A DNA stretch of 64,000 nt, taken from positions 107,423 to 171,422 of the forward strand of contig NZ_JANIIC010000014.1 of NCBI RefSeq assembly GCF_024519315.1. The letters run 5' to 3'. Below the pieces are notes generated by a model. The model was not told the origin of the DNA and searched no databases. It was given only the letters and a program-made list of their open reading frames with translations. Source of the DNA: Streptomyces malaysiensis subsp. samsunensis (GTDB lineage: Bacteria > Actinomycetota > Actinomycetes > Streptomycetales > Streptomycetaceae). Below, piece after piece: positions 54,643 to 62,219 of the stretch; position 1 is the stretch's first letter; every line of letters starts with the position of its first letter. Position numbers and translations under genes: made by a program.

Positions 54643-54709
54643 GTGCTCACCGGCAGCGGAATACCCGATCCACGCAGCAGCCGGTGCTCACCAAAACGCG
54701 GAACCTACA
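54643..54709 (-). repeat. Outer right end with two transposase-site-like repeats
   Basis: Terminus GCGGAACCTACA (54698-54709), with sites at 54684-54703 (complement TTCCGCGTTTTGGTGAGCAC) and 54643-54661 (complement TTCCGCTGCCGGTGAGCAC). Spacing matches the internal right end base for base. Confidence 0.88.
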
Positions 54710-54714
54710 CCGCC
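54710..54714. repeat. Target-site duplication, right copy (CCGCC)
   Basis: Identical to 41524-41528 and directly follows the right terminus ACA. The next bases GCGGCGCTGA complete the original end of the PucR-type gene. Confidence 0.9.
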
Positions 54715-54724
54715 GCGGCGCTGA

Positions 54725-54873
54725 GCGCCAAGCGCTCCGCCGGAACTGCCCTGACCTGCCGTCGATCGTCAGCGGCACCGTCGTGGCTGGCCGCGCTCAC
54801 GCGGCGGAGCCGCGCATACCCCGCGCCCCTTTCGGGGCGCCACCGAACCGCGGCCGACCAGCGCCGATCCGCT
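54725..54873. repeat. Dispersed intergenic repeat, copy B (inverted)
   Basis: On the minus strand it has the same blocks as 4403-4531: AGCGGATCGGCG, GCGGTTCGGTGGCGCCCCGAA, CCAGCCACGACG, GACGATCGACGGCAGGTCAG, GGCGGAGCGCTT. It begins immediately after the original pucR stop (54722-54724), as copy A abuts the ddl stop. Confidence 0.75.
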
Positions 54874-54884
54874 CAGGGCCGAGT

Positions 54885-55559
54885 TCAGCTCGCGGGGGCC
54901 TCGGGGGCTGCGGGAGTCGCGGGGGTCTCGGGCGCCTCGGGCGCTGCGGGCGCCTCGCCGAGGATCCGCCGCATCGCCTCGACCAGGTCGTGGGCGCTGG
55001 GCATGAGGTCGGGGTCGATGGCCATCTGGACGATCATCCCGCTCACCAGGGTCATGTAGAACGAGCCCATGACCCGCGAGGTCTCCTCGTCGACCTCGCT
55101 CTCGTCAACGCCGTGCATCATCCCCACCAGCCCCTGGCGCCCCTCCGGCTGGGCCCGCCCGAAGGCCGCGCGCAGCTCGGGGTCGTGTCGAACCTGGAGG
55201 ATCGCCTCCAGCTGGGACCGCCACACCCCCTGGTGCTTGTCGAACAGCTCGAGCACCCGGGTCCACCGGGTCTCGAACCGCTCCCGCAGCCCGGCGTCCC
55301 GGCCGCCGCCGGCCGGTTCGTCCGCCTCGAAGGACCGCTGGACGTCATCGGCCCAGTCGCTCATGGAGGCGAAGAGCGCCTCCCTCATCAGGGCGTCCTT
55401 GGAGCCGTAGTGGTAGCCGATGGAGGCCAGATTGGCGCCCGAGGCGGCCACGATGTCCCGCGCCGTCGTACGGGACCAGCCCTTCTCCTCGAGGCAGCGC
55501 TTGGCCCCGGTCAGCAGATCCTCTCGATGTCCCATGCGGCCAGGGTATCCCGATCCCAT
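54885..55559 (-). CDS. TetR-family regulator
   Basis: A 224-residue repressor. Helix-turn-helix near the N terminus: REDLLTGAKRCLEEKGWSRTTARDIVAASGANLASIGYHYGSKDALMREALFASM. The ligand domain has DPELRAAFG and GSFYMTLVSGMIVQMAIDPDLMP, and the tail is Ala/Pro/Glu-rich (APAAPEAPETPATPAAPEAP). It is divergent from an MFS exporter gene across repeated operator-like sequences and probably represses it. ATG 55559 has an AGGAC site; ATG 55535 is an alternative. Confidence 0.9.
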   Translation of the reverse strand: MGSGYPGRMGHREDLLTGAKRCLEEKGWSRTTARDIVAASGANLASIGYHYGSKDALMREALFASMSDWADDVQRSFEADEPAGGGRDAGLRERFETRWTRVLELFDKHQGVWRSQLEAILQVRHDPELRAAFGRAQPEGRQGLVGMMHGVDESEVDEETSRVMGSFYMTLVSGMIVQMAIDPDLMPSAHDLVEAMRRILGEAPAAPEAPETPATPAAPEAPAS

Positions 55560-55568
55560 ACGACCGTC

Positions 55569-55610
55569 CTAGACGTTTGTTTTACACAGCCGTACTAGAC
55601 GCTTGTTTAA
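55569..55610. promoter_or_regulatory. Operator-like direct repeats between tetR gene and exporter
   Basis: CTAGACGTTTGTTTTA at 55569-55584 and CTAGACGCTTGTTTAA at 55595-55610 are near-identical and spaced by 26 bases in the 72-base divergent promoter gap. They fit two helical-face-repeated binding sites for the TetR protein. Confidence 0.65.
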
Positions 55611-55631
55611 GACGCTCGTATAGTCCCTGGC

Positions 55632-57260
55632 ATGATCTCGACTTCCACCGGCCTCCGCGCCGGGCGCAGGGAATGGACCGCCTTCGTCGTCCTGATGCTT
55701 CCGCTCCTCCTGGTTTCCATGGATGTGTCGGTGCTGTACTTCGCGGTGCCGGCCATCAGCCGGGAGCTGCACCCCAGCTCCACTCAGCAGCTGTGGATCT
55801 TCGACATCTACGCCTTCGCCCTCGCCGGGCTGCTCATCACCATGGGCGCGCTGGGCGACCGCTTCGGGCGGCGGAAGCTGCTGCTGTTCGGGGCCGCTGC
55901 CTTCGGCGCCGCGTCGGTCGCGGCGGCGTACGCGCAGAGCGCCGAAATGCTCATCGCCGCACGGGCGGTGCTCGGAATCGGCGGTGCCACGCTGATGCCG
56001 TCGACGATGGCGCTGGTCCGCAATCTCTTCCTCGACGAGAAGCAGCGGGCCAAAGCGATCGCGATCTGGGCATCGGCCATGGCGGGCGGTGTCGCGCTGG
56101 GCTCGGTGATGAGCGGGGTGATGATCGAGCACTTCTGGTGGGGCTCGGTCTTCCTGATCAACGTCCCCGCGATGGTGCTGCTGCTGGCGCTGGTGCCGCT
56201 CCTGGTACCGGAGTTCAAGAACCCCGCGCCCGGTCCGTTCGACCTGCCGAGCGTGCCGCTGTCGATGGCCGCCGTGCTCCCGGTGATCTACGGACTGAAG
56301 AAGACGGCTGCCGACAACGGCCTCGGCCTGATCCCGGTGCTGTCCATCGTGGCCGGTCTCGCCATCGGCGCCGTCTTCGTACGGCGCCAACTCACCCGCC
56401 GCGCCGCGATGATCAGCCCCCAGCTGTTCCACCACCGCGGCTTCGGCCCGTCGATCGCGCTCAACGCGCTGGCCACCTTCGCCATGATGGGCTCGGCCTA
56501 CTTCACCACCCAGTACCTTCAGTCGGTGCTCGGCAAGGGCGTGCTGGAGGCGGCGCTGTGGAGCCTGGCCCCGTCCGTCTGCGTCGGCATCGCCGGACCG
56601 GCGGCGGCCGCGGCGGTCCAGCGCGGTGCCAACCGGGCCTCGGTGATCGGCGCGGGCTTCGTCACCGGGGCCATCGGCTACGGGATTCTGACCCTGGCCG
56701 GGCCGGACTCGCTGTGGACCGTGCTGATCGGCGCCGCCGTCCTGGCCAGCGGGATCGTCGCGGTGATGTCGCTGGTCACCGACATGGCGATCGGCACCGT
56801 CCCGCCCGAGCGGGCCGGTTCGGCGGCCGCGCTGCTGGAGACGGGCCAGGAGTTCGGCGGGGCGATGGGCATGGCGGTGCTCGGCAGCGTCGGCACCGCC
56901 GTCTACCGGAGCGACGTCAAGGACTCGTTGGGCGGCGGACCGCCCACCGACGGGCTGCCCACCGACGCGCTCGACCGGGTGCGCGAGACGCTGGGCGCGG
57001 CCGTCGCGGTGGCCGGCCGGCTGAAGGGACAGGCCGGGGACCAGATGCTGGACGCGGCGCGCGAGGCGTTCACCCACGGGATGCGGATCGCGTGCGGCGC
57101 CGGGGCGCTGGTCCTGGTGGCGGCCGCGGTCCTGGCCCTGGTGACGCTGCGCCGGGTCGGGCCCGCCGGGCCCACGGCCGGGGGCACGCCCTCGACCGGC
57201 GGGGACGCGACGGCGGAGGGCGAGGAGACGGCGGGCCGCGAGGTGGCGCCGAGCCACTGA
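55632..57260 (+). CDS. DHA2-type MFS exporter
   Basis: A 542-residue 14-helix transporter. Signatures are LLLVSMDVSVLYFAVPAISREL in helix 1, GALGDRFGRRKLLLFGAAAFGAASV after helix 2, and ARAVLGIGGATLMPSTMALVRNLF with KAIAIWASAMAGGVALG. The composition resembles SmvA/LfrA-type exporters of quaternary ammonium compounds and dyes. It is divergent from the TetR gene that likely controls it. The C terminus is a Gly/Thr/Glu-rich tail. Start ATG at 55632. Confidence 0.93.
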   Translation: MISTSTGLRAGRREWTAFVVLMLPLLLVSMDVSVLYFAVPAISRELHPSSTQQLWIFDIYAFALAGLLITMGALGDRFGRRKLLLFGAAAFGAASVAAAYAQSAEMLIAARAVLGIGGATLMPSTMALVRNLFLDEKQRAKAIAIWASAMAGGVALGSVMSGVMIEHFWWGSVFLINVPAMVLLLALVPLLVPEFKNPAPGPFDLPSVPLSMAAVLPVIYGLKKTAADNGLGLIPVLSIVAGLAIGAVFVRRQLTRRAAMISPQLFHHRGFGPSIALNALATFAMMGSAYFTTQYLQSVLGKGVLEAALWSLAPSVCVGIAGPAAAAAVQRGANRASVIGAGFVTGAIGYGILTLAGPDSLWTVLIGAAVLASGIVAVMSLVTDMAIGTVPPERAGSAAALLETGQEFGGAMGMAVLGSVGTAVYRSDVKDSLGGGPPTDGLPTDALDRVRETLGAAVAVAGRLKGQAGDQMLDAAREAFTHGMRIACGAGALVLVAAAVLALVTLRRVGPAGPTAGGTPSTGGDATAEGEETAGREVAPSH

Positions 57261-57267
57261 GCGGAGG

Positions 57268-57311
57268 AACGCCGGAGGGGACCTCGCCACGGTGAGGTCC
57301 CCTCCGGCGTT
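57268..57311 (+). terminator. Exporter terminator
   Basis: An 18-bp perfect stem (AACGCCGGAGGGGACCTC at 57268-57285 with GAGGTCCCCTCCGGCGTT at 57294-57311), just after the exporter stop. Confidence 0.93.
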
Positions 57312-57599
57312 GTGCGCGAGGCGAGTTGACCGCCGCGCGGCGGCGCCTCACGGCCGTCCGCACACCGAATCCCCTTCGAACAAGGCGGCAACCATTTCCC
57401 GCTCGGCGGCAACCAGAGAACGGCGGCCGGACATGGCAGCCGAAGAGCTGAGCAGCCCCACGCGAGAGGAGTGACGCACCATGCGCATCCCGGCGAAGTA
57501 GACGGCTGCGCGGGCCCGGCGGGCACCTTCTCCCCGGACTACGCGTACGAGTTGGCGGGCTGACGGCCGGTCGACGCGGCCGCCTGCCCGCCGCTCCGG
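57312..57599. other. Gap with no supported gene
   Basis: Together with the terminator, 339 bases separate the exporter from the Uma2 gene. A 13-codon frame after ATG 57433 (MAAEELSSPTREE) with a GAGAGGAG stretch and a 6-codon frame after it look like the remains of a small gene, not a functional one. Confidence 0.45.
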
Positions 57600-58184
57600 T
57601 CAGAGGTGGTCGATCTCCGTAAGGTCGATGTCGATCGTGAACGGGACCGAGACCTTCAGGCGGTCGCGGTAGATGCCCGTCGGCACGTAGGCGCGGGTCA
57701 CCGGGTCCAGCTCGAAGACGTGGACCACCGGACGGCGCCCCTGCCCCTTCTCCACCAGCCAGAAGTACCGGATCCCCGCCTCGGCGTAGAGCTGCGGCTT
57801 GCGCTTGCGGTCGCGGTCCTCGGACTCCGGGGACACGACCTCCACCGCGAGCACGGCGTCGGCCGCGTCATACCCCGTCTCATCCGCCTCGGCCGATACT
57901 GCCTCCGCGCGCAGGACGGAGATGTCGGGCTCGGGGCGGTTGCGCTTGTCGAGGGCGATGGTCATCTCGCGACAGACTCGGAGCGACTCGGGCACCGATG
58001 CCCGGAGCCCCTTCTCCAGCAGATACATGGCCAGCGAATGAAAATGCCTCTGCGGGCTCACGAAGACGAGGCTCCCGTCGATCAGCTCAGTGTGCGGCGG
58101 GAGATCCGGCATGCGGTCAAGATCATCTGCGGTGAATCCGCCCGGGGGCGGAAAAGCCCAGGCCGGAAGCGGTTCAGCAGTCAT
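57600..58184 (-). CDS. Uma2-family (DUF820) endonuclease-like protein
   Basis: A 194-residue protein of the PD-(D/E)xK superfamily common in Streptomyces and cyanobacteria. Typical order: FTADDLDRMPDLPPHTELIDGSLVFVSPQRHFHSLAMYLL, REMTIALDKRNRPEPDISVL (catalytic aspartate), VLAVEVVSPESEDRDRKRKPQLYAEAGIRYFWLVE (E-x-x-S and K). DNA cleavage has not been shown for most members. A GGAGG site precedes ATG 58184. Confidence 0.9.
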   Translation of the reverse strand: MTAEPLPAWAFPPPGGFTADDLDRMPDLPPHTELIDGSLVFVSPQRHFHSLAMYLLEKGLRASVPESLRVCREMTIALDKRNRPEPDISVLRAEAVSAEADETGYDAADAVLAVEVVSPESEDRDRKRKPQLYAEAGIRYFWLVEKGQGRRPVVHVFELDPVTRAYVPTGIYRDRLKVSVPFTIDIDLTEIDHL

Positions 58185-58236
58185 GGTTCCTCCCATGGAC
58201 GGGATTCTGGCCGCGTCACCAAGAGTAGCGGGCAGG

Positions 58237-58282
58237 AACGCCGGGGAGGCCACCCACACAGGTGAGCGGCGGCCCCGGCGTT
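58237..58282 (-). terminator. Terminator of second tetR gene
   Basis: AACGCCGGGG(AGG)CC pairs with GG(CGG)CCCCGGCGTT around a 16-base loop, right after the TetR stop on the minus strand and upstream of the Uma2 gene. Confidence 0.75.
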
Positions 58283-58295
58283 GACGCGGACCCGG

Positions 58296-58910
58296 CTATG
58301 CGCCCAGCCCGCACAGGAAGACCTCCAGGCCCCCGAAGAACTCCCGCTCCGCCCCCACGCTCCGCGCCTGTCGTGCGGTGTCGGCCAGGTACGGGAACTC
58401 ATCGGACGGCAGCTCGGAGATCGTGACCGTGCCCGCGCCGGACAGCGGTCCCAGGTGTTCGAGCTGGATCGCGCCGATCACATAGCCGAGCAGGGCGCGT
58501 AGGGCGAGCACTCGGCGTTCGCCGTCCAGGCCCGCCTCGGTGAGGATCGCGAGCACCGTCTCCGCCCACCGCAGTGAGCTGGGGGAACGATGCCGGTGGG
58601 CGAGGGTCAGCGGGAGGACCGCGGGGTGGGCGCCGACCGTGTCGCGCAGTCGGCCGACCATGGTCCGGAGCCGTTCGTCCCATGGGGCTCCGGAATCGGG
58701 CGGCGTGGTGTCGACGGCGCCGAGGACGCGCTCGACCACCAGCCCTTCGAGCTCCTCGCGGTCGTCCACATAGCGGTAGAGCCCCATCGTGCTCATTCCG
58801 AGTTCCTTGGCGACGGCGCGCATCGAGAGCCCGGCGAGCCCCTCGCGGTCGAGGACGGCGAGGGCGGCCGAGGCCAGCTGGTCGGGGGCGAGGGAGCGAG
58901 GTCGTGGCAT
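58296..58910 (-). CDS. TetR-family regulator
   Basis: A 204-residue regulator with the helix-turn-helix SLAPDQLASAALAVLDREGLAGLSMRAVAKELGMSTMGLYRYVDDREELEGLV. The remainder has the TetR/AcrR C-terminal pattern of the TetR(D) class (ALRALLGYVIGAIQLEHLG). It is divergent from a peroxiredoxin-like gene across a nearly perfect 42-base palindrome, so it should repress both. Start ATG 58910 (MPRPRSLAPDQ); the frame is open upstream through the operator. Confidence 0.9.
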   Translation of the reverse strand: MPRPRSLAPDQLASAALAVLDREGLAGLSMRAVAKELGMSTMGLYRYVDDREELEGLVVERVLGAVDTTPPDSGAPWDERLRTMVGRLRDTVGAHPAVLPLTLAHRHRSPSSLRWAETVLAILTEAGLDGERRVLALRALLGYVIGAIQLEHLGPLSGAGTVTISELPSDEFPYLADTARQARSVGAEREFFGGLEVFLCGLGA

Positions 58911-58921
58911 GGCGGTTGACA

Positions 58922-58963
58922 GCGTACGGCATACGCCTACGCTGGTAGGCGTATGCCGCACGC
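58922..58963. promoter_or_regulatory. Long TetR operator palindrome
   Basis: Arms of 19 bases, GCGTACGGCATACGCCTAC at 58922-58940 and GTAGGCGTATGCCGCACGC at 58945-58963, with one mismatch and a 4-base centre. It lies in the 71-base gap between the divergent TetR and peroxiredoxin-like genes. Confidence 0.88.
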
Positions 58964-58981
58964 TTACGAAGGGGGGCTCCC

Positions 58982-59566
58982 ATGGAGCCCGGTTCCGTCA
59001 TCTCCGCCCGTACCCTCACCCCGGTGACCGGGCCGGCCGTCGCCGTGCCCGACTCCAGCCGGCTGATCCACCTTCAGTTCCGGCGCTTCGCCGGATGCCC
59101 CGTCTGCAATCTCCATCTGCGGTCGATCGTGCGGCGCCACCAGGAGATCGAGGCGGCCGGAATCCGGGAGGTGGCGGTCTTCCACTCCCCCGCCGAGGAG
59201 CTGCGGAAGCACACGGACGACCTGCCGTTCGCCGTCATCGCCGACCCCCGGAAGCGGCTGTACCGGGAGTTCGGGGTGGAGCAGGCGCGCAGGGCCCTGC
59301 TCAGCCCGCGCGCCTGGGGGCCGATCGTATGGGCGCTGGTCACCGGGGTGTGGGCGGTCCTCCGCGGCCGGGAGAAGCTCCCCGCGCCCAGCCAGCCCGG
59401 GGGCCGTCTCGGACTGCCCGCGGACTTCCTGATCCTCGGGGCCGGCATCGGCGGGGACGGCCGCGTCGTCGCCGCCAAGCACGGCGAGCACGCCTATGAC
59501 CAGTGGTCGGTGGATGAGCTGCTGGAGCTGGCCGCCCGCGCGCCGCGCCCCGACCCCGCCCCCTGA
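58982..59566 (+). CDS. Peroxiredoxin-like (AhpC/TSA) protein
   Basis: A 194-residue thioredoxin-fold protein. The active-site region is FRRFAGCPVCNLHLRSIVRRHQEIEAAGI, with a CPVC pair in place of the single peroxidatic Cys of classical AhpC; HSPAEELRKHTDDLPFAVIADPRKRLYREFGVE is typical of the AhpC/TSA family. Near residue 120 lies a hydrophobic stretch (IVWALVTGVWAVL). Probably a thiol peroxidase or disulfide reductase induced through the adjacent TetR. GAAGGGGGG-type site before ATG 58982. Confidence 0.88.
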   Translation: MEPGSVISARTLTPVTGPAVAVPDSSRLIHLQFRRFAGCPVCNLHLRSIVRRHQEIEAAGIREVAVFHSPAEELRKHTDDLPFAVIADPRKRLYREFGVEQARRALLSPRAWGPIVWALVTGVWAVLRGREKLPAPSQPGGRLGLPADFLILGAGIGGDGRVVAAKHGEHAYDQWSVDELLELAARAPRPDPAP

Positions 59567-59581
59567 CCCACCACCGCCGGA

Positions 59582-59613
59582 GGCCCTCCGCTCCGGCGAT
59601 GGAGCGAAGGGCC
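59582..59613. terminator. Bidirectional terminator
   Basis: GGCCCTcCGCTCC pairs with GGAGCGaAGGGCC (one mismatch), between the convergent peroxiredoxin-like and MFS genes. Confidence 0.8.
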
Positions 59614-59658
59614 CCCGGTCGCCCGGAATGTCCGGGACATCCCGGGTCCGAGCCGCCG

Positions 59659-61149
59659 TCAGCCCATATGCGCGGGCAGCGGGGTGGCGCCTTCGGCGCC
59701 CGGCTGCCGTACGGGACGCGGGGTGTTCATCAGCAGCGCCACGACCACCGCGGCGCCCACCAGGATCAAGGAGGAGACCACGAACGCCTGGGAGAAGCCC
59801 TCGACCAGACCGGCCTTGGCGGTCCGCGGTGTCATCTGCCAGGCGTGCGAGGCCATGTAGTCGGAGGTCACGCTGGTGGCGATGGTGTTGAGCATCGCCG
59901 TACCGATCGAACCGCCGATCTGCTGGGCGGTGTTGACGGTGGCGGACGCGATGCCCGCGTCCCCCTCCTCCACCCCATGGGTCGCGTAGTTCATCGCGGG
60001 CGCCATCACCAGGCCCATGCCGAAGCCGACCAGGAGCTCGGGGAGCAGCAGCCCGACCGCGTACGAGCTGTCGACGTCCAGGGGCACCAGCAGCGCGACA
60101 CCCGCGGCCGCGATCAGCAGACCGGGCGCCACCAGCGGCCGCGGCGGCACCTTGGGGATGAGACGGGAGGCGACACCGCCCGCGCCGATCAGCACCGCCC
60201 CGGTCATCGGCAGGAACGCCACACCGGTGAGCAGCGCCGAGTATCCCTTGACGAGCTGCATGTAGTACGTGAGGAAGAGGAACATCGCGAACATGCCGAC
60301 CACCGAGAGGCCGACCGCCAGATAGGCGCTGCCGCGGGTGCGGTCCGCCAGCACGCGCGGCGGCAGCAGCGGCCGCGCCACGCTCCGCTCCACCAGGACG
60401 AAGGCGACGAGCAGCACCGCGCCCAGGATGAGCAGTCCGGTCACCAGCCGGGAGTCCCAGCCCTTGGACTCGGCCTCGCTGCATCCGTAGACCACGGCCA
60501 CCAGCCCGCCCACCGCCAGCAGCACTCCGGGAATGTCGAATCGGGCGCGGCCCTCGGTGCGGGTGTCGGCGGGCAGTACCGACCAGCTGATGGCGGCGAC
60601 GATCGCGATCGGCACATTGACGTACAGGCACCAGCGCCAGTCGAGGTACTCGGTCAGCAGGCCGCCGATGACCAGTCCGATCGCACCGCCGCCCGCCGCG
60701 ATCGCGCCGAAGATGCCGAACGCCTTGGCGCGCTCACGGGCCTCGGTGAAGTTCACCGCGAGCAGCGACAGCGTCGCGGGGGCCAGCAGCGCGGCGAACC
60801 CGCCCTGGAGGGCGCGGGCCGAGAGCAGCATCTCGAAACCGGAGGCGGCGCCGCCGAGCGCGGAGGCCCCGGCGAACCCCAGCAGGCCGATGAGGAAGGT
60901 GCGCTTACGGCCCGTGTAGTCCGCGATCCGGCCGCCGAGCAGCAGCAGACTGCCGAACGCCAGGGTGTAGGCGGTGATGACCCACTGCCGGTCGCCGTCG
61001 GAGATGCCGAGGTCCTTCTGGGCCGACGGCAGGGCGATGTTCACGACGGTGATATCGAGGACGATCATCAGCTGGGCCAGGCCGATGAAGACGAGGGCGA
61101 GCCAGCGCCGGGGATTCACCTCGGGCGGCGACTTCGAGAGCTGGGACAT
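59659..61149 (-). CDS. EmrB/QacA-type MFS exporter
   Basis: A 496-residue 14-helix transporter: LALVFIGLAQLMIVLDITVVNIALPSAQKDLGI (DHA2 motif D1), GGRIADYTGRKRTFLIGLLGFAGAS (motif A), and a motif C region GAIAAGGGAIGLVIGGLLTEYLDWRWCLYVNVPI. It should export a drug or metabolite by proton antiport. The TetR gene next upstream on the same strand begins 74 bases away and probably regulates it. Start ATG 61149. Confidence 0.93.
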   Translation of the reverse strand: MSQLSKSPPEVNPRRWLALVFIGLAQLMIVLDITVVNIALPSAQKDLGISDGDRQWVITAYTLAFGSLLLLGGRIADYTGRKRTFLIGLLGFAGASALGGAASGFEMLLSARALQGGFAALLAPATLSLLAVNFTEARERAKAFGIFGAIAAGGGAIGLVIGGLLTEYLDWRWCLYVNVPIAIVAAISWSVLPADTRTEGRARFDIPGVLLAVGGLVAVVYGCSEAESKGWDSRLVTGLLILGAVLLVAFVLVERSVARPLLPPRVLADRTRGSAYLAVGLSVVGMFAMFLFLTYYMQLVKGYSALLTGVAFLPMTGAVLIGAGGVASRLIPKVPPRPLVAPGLLIAAAGVALLVPLDVDSSYAVGLLLPELLVGFGMGLVMAPAMNYATHGVEEGDAGIASATVNTAQQIGGSIGTAMLNTIATSVTSDYMASHAWQMTPRTAKAGLVEGFSQAFVVSSLILVGAAVVVALLMNTPRPVRQPGAEGATPLPAHMG

Positions 61150-61223
61150 GGCGATGCCTTTCTGGTCTTGCGGAAGGCGAGCGGAGAGGAAGATCGGGAA
61201 GAGGAGGCGCCCGCGTCGGCGCC

Positions 61224-62009
61224 TCAGTGCGCGTCGGAACCGTCGTCCGGCCGGGCGTCGCGGGCGCCGCGAGCATCACGGGCTTCGCGGGCGTCGCGCG
61301 CTTCGCGGGCGTCGCGGGCGTCGGCGATCACTCGTTCCCGGAGGCGCTGGAACGCCACGGCATCGACGGCCGGACCGCCGAGCGGAGTGGTGGGGCGCGG
61401 GGTGCCGGTGGGGCGCAACCCGTCGATATAGACATCCAGTTGGCGATGGGCGAGGGCGTCATCGGCGGCGAACCGGCCGCCGCCGGGCAGCGGCCGCGAC
61501 AGCCGGATGATCATCAGCGTGATGTCGCCGAAGACGACATCGAGCCGGATCAGCCCCTGGGCCTGGGCGCGCAGGAGCAGTGCGTCGATCGGGTCGACGG
61601 CATCGCCGGGGACGCCGTCGAGGATCTCGTGGACGGAGAAGCGGCCCAGCAGCGCGGGCATCACCGAGCCGAGCTTGAGATCGAGGGCGGCGTGCATGAA
61701 GCGGCGCAGCGCCAGATACGGATCGTCCTCCTCGGCGGCGGCCCGGTGCGCGGCCTCGCCCAGTGCGGTCAGCACATCGATGGCGACCCCTCGGTGCAGA
61801 TCGACGCGCTGCGGAAACCGCCGGTAGAGGGTCGCGATCCCGACCCCGGCCCGCCGGGCTATCTCATCCAGCGGGGCGTCCGGCCCCTGATCGACGAAGA
61901 CCTCGCGGGCGGCGCGCAGGATCTGCTCCCGGTTGCGCCACGCGTCGGCGCGCATGGGCGGCGGCACCGGGGAGTCGGCAAGGGCGTCGGCGTCGATGTG
62001 TGCGGACAC
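61224..62009 (-). CDS. TetR-family regulator with DAREAR-repeat tail
   Basis: A 261-residue regulator: RNREQILRAAREVFVDQGPDAPLDEIARRAGVGIATLYRRFPQRVDLHRGVAIDVL is a strong TetR helix-turn-helix. The C terminus is an odd, highly charged repeat (ADARDAREARDAREARDARGARDARPDD) encoded by 9-base-like repeats at about 61245-61325. GTG 62009 is chosen because of a CAGGAG site. It is upstream of, and likely cotranscribed with, the MFS gene, under a perfect palindrome. Confidence 0.9.
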   Translation of the reverse strand: MSAHIDADALADSPVPPPMRADAWRNREQILRAAREVFVDQGPDAPLDEIARRAGVGIATLYRRFPQRVDLHRGVAIDVLTALGEAAHRAAAEEDDPYLALRRFMHAALDLKLGSVMPALLGRFSVHEILDGVPGDAVDPIDALLLRAQAQGLIRLDVVFGDITLMIIRLSRPLPGGGRFAADDALAHRQLDVYIDGLRPTGTPRPTTPLGGPAVDAVAFQRLRERVIADARDAREARDAREARDARGARDARPDDGSDAH

Positions 62010-62036
62010 GGGGCTCTCCTGACAGCGCATACCAAA

Positions 62037-62065
62037 GCTATGTGGAGAAATTTTCTCCACATAGC
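62037..62065. promoter_or_regulatory. Perfect operator palindrome upstream of tetR-MFS
   Basis: Arms GCTATGTGGAGAAA (62037-62050) and TTTCTCCACATAGC (62052-62065) about a single central base, 28 bases before the TetR start. AT-rich in the middle, it fits overlap with the promoter and autoregulation. Confidence 0.88.
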
Positions 62066-62159
62066 GATGAGCGTAGCGAGCCGACATCCATTATTCAACA
62101 CATGATGAAAAAGATCCGGAACCCCTTCGGCACAGCTGTCGCCCAGGCCACACAACGAT

Positions 62160-62198
62160 CTGGGCCCGGCCCCCCGCCGAAGCGGGGACCGGGCCCAG
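62160..62198 (-). terminator. serA terminator
   Basis: CTGGGCCCGG-c-CCCC pairs with GGGG-a-CCGGGCCCAG around GCCGAAGC, about 20 bases after the serA stop on the minus strand. Confidence 0.9.
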
Positions 62199-62219
62199 AT
62201 GGGTGAGTGCCTACGCGGC

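Larger units (their letters stand above)
41529..54709 (+). mobile_element. Composite Tn7-like transposon
   Basis: A 13,181-bp element bounded by 12-bp perfect inverted termini, TGTAGGTTCCGC at 41529-41540 and GCGGAACCTACA at 54698-54709, with 5-bp CCGCC duplications outside. Termini of the form TGT...ACA, a tnsABC-tniQ gene set and arrays of 20-bp transposase-site-like repeats all fit the Tn7 family. Internally it is two related elements head to tail (41529-48518 and 48525-54709). The left one carries the transposition genes, the right one a truncated tnsA and cargo. Confidence 0.92.
48525..54709 (+). mobile_element. Right sub-element: truncated tnsA plus cargo
   Basis: Runs from the decayed left end to the true right terminus. 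It has no tnsB, tnsC or tniQ. Only a diverged 5' part of tnsA remains next to the left end, followed by five cargo genes. It would depend on proteins from the left sub-element. Confidence 0.75.

Noticed and set aside
41529..54709. CRISPR-associated transposon (CAST)
   Set aside because: No cas genes, no crRNA-like repeats near tniQ; the TniQ is the large TnsD-like kind with its own DNA-binding regions.
57433..57500. Two tiny frames (13 and 6 codons) with a GAGAGGAG stretch
   Set aside because: They end almost at once; at best remnants of a lost small gene.
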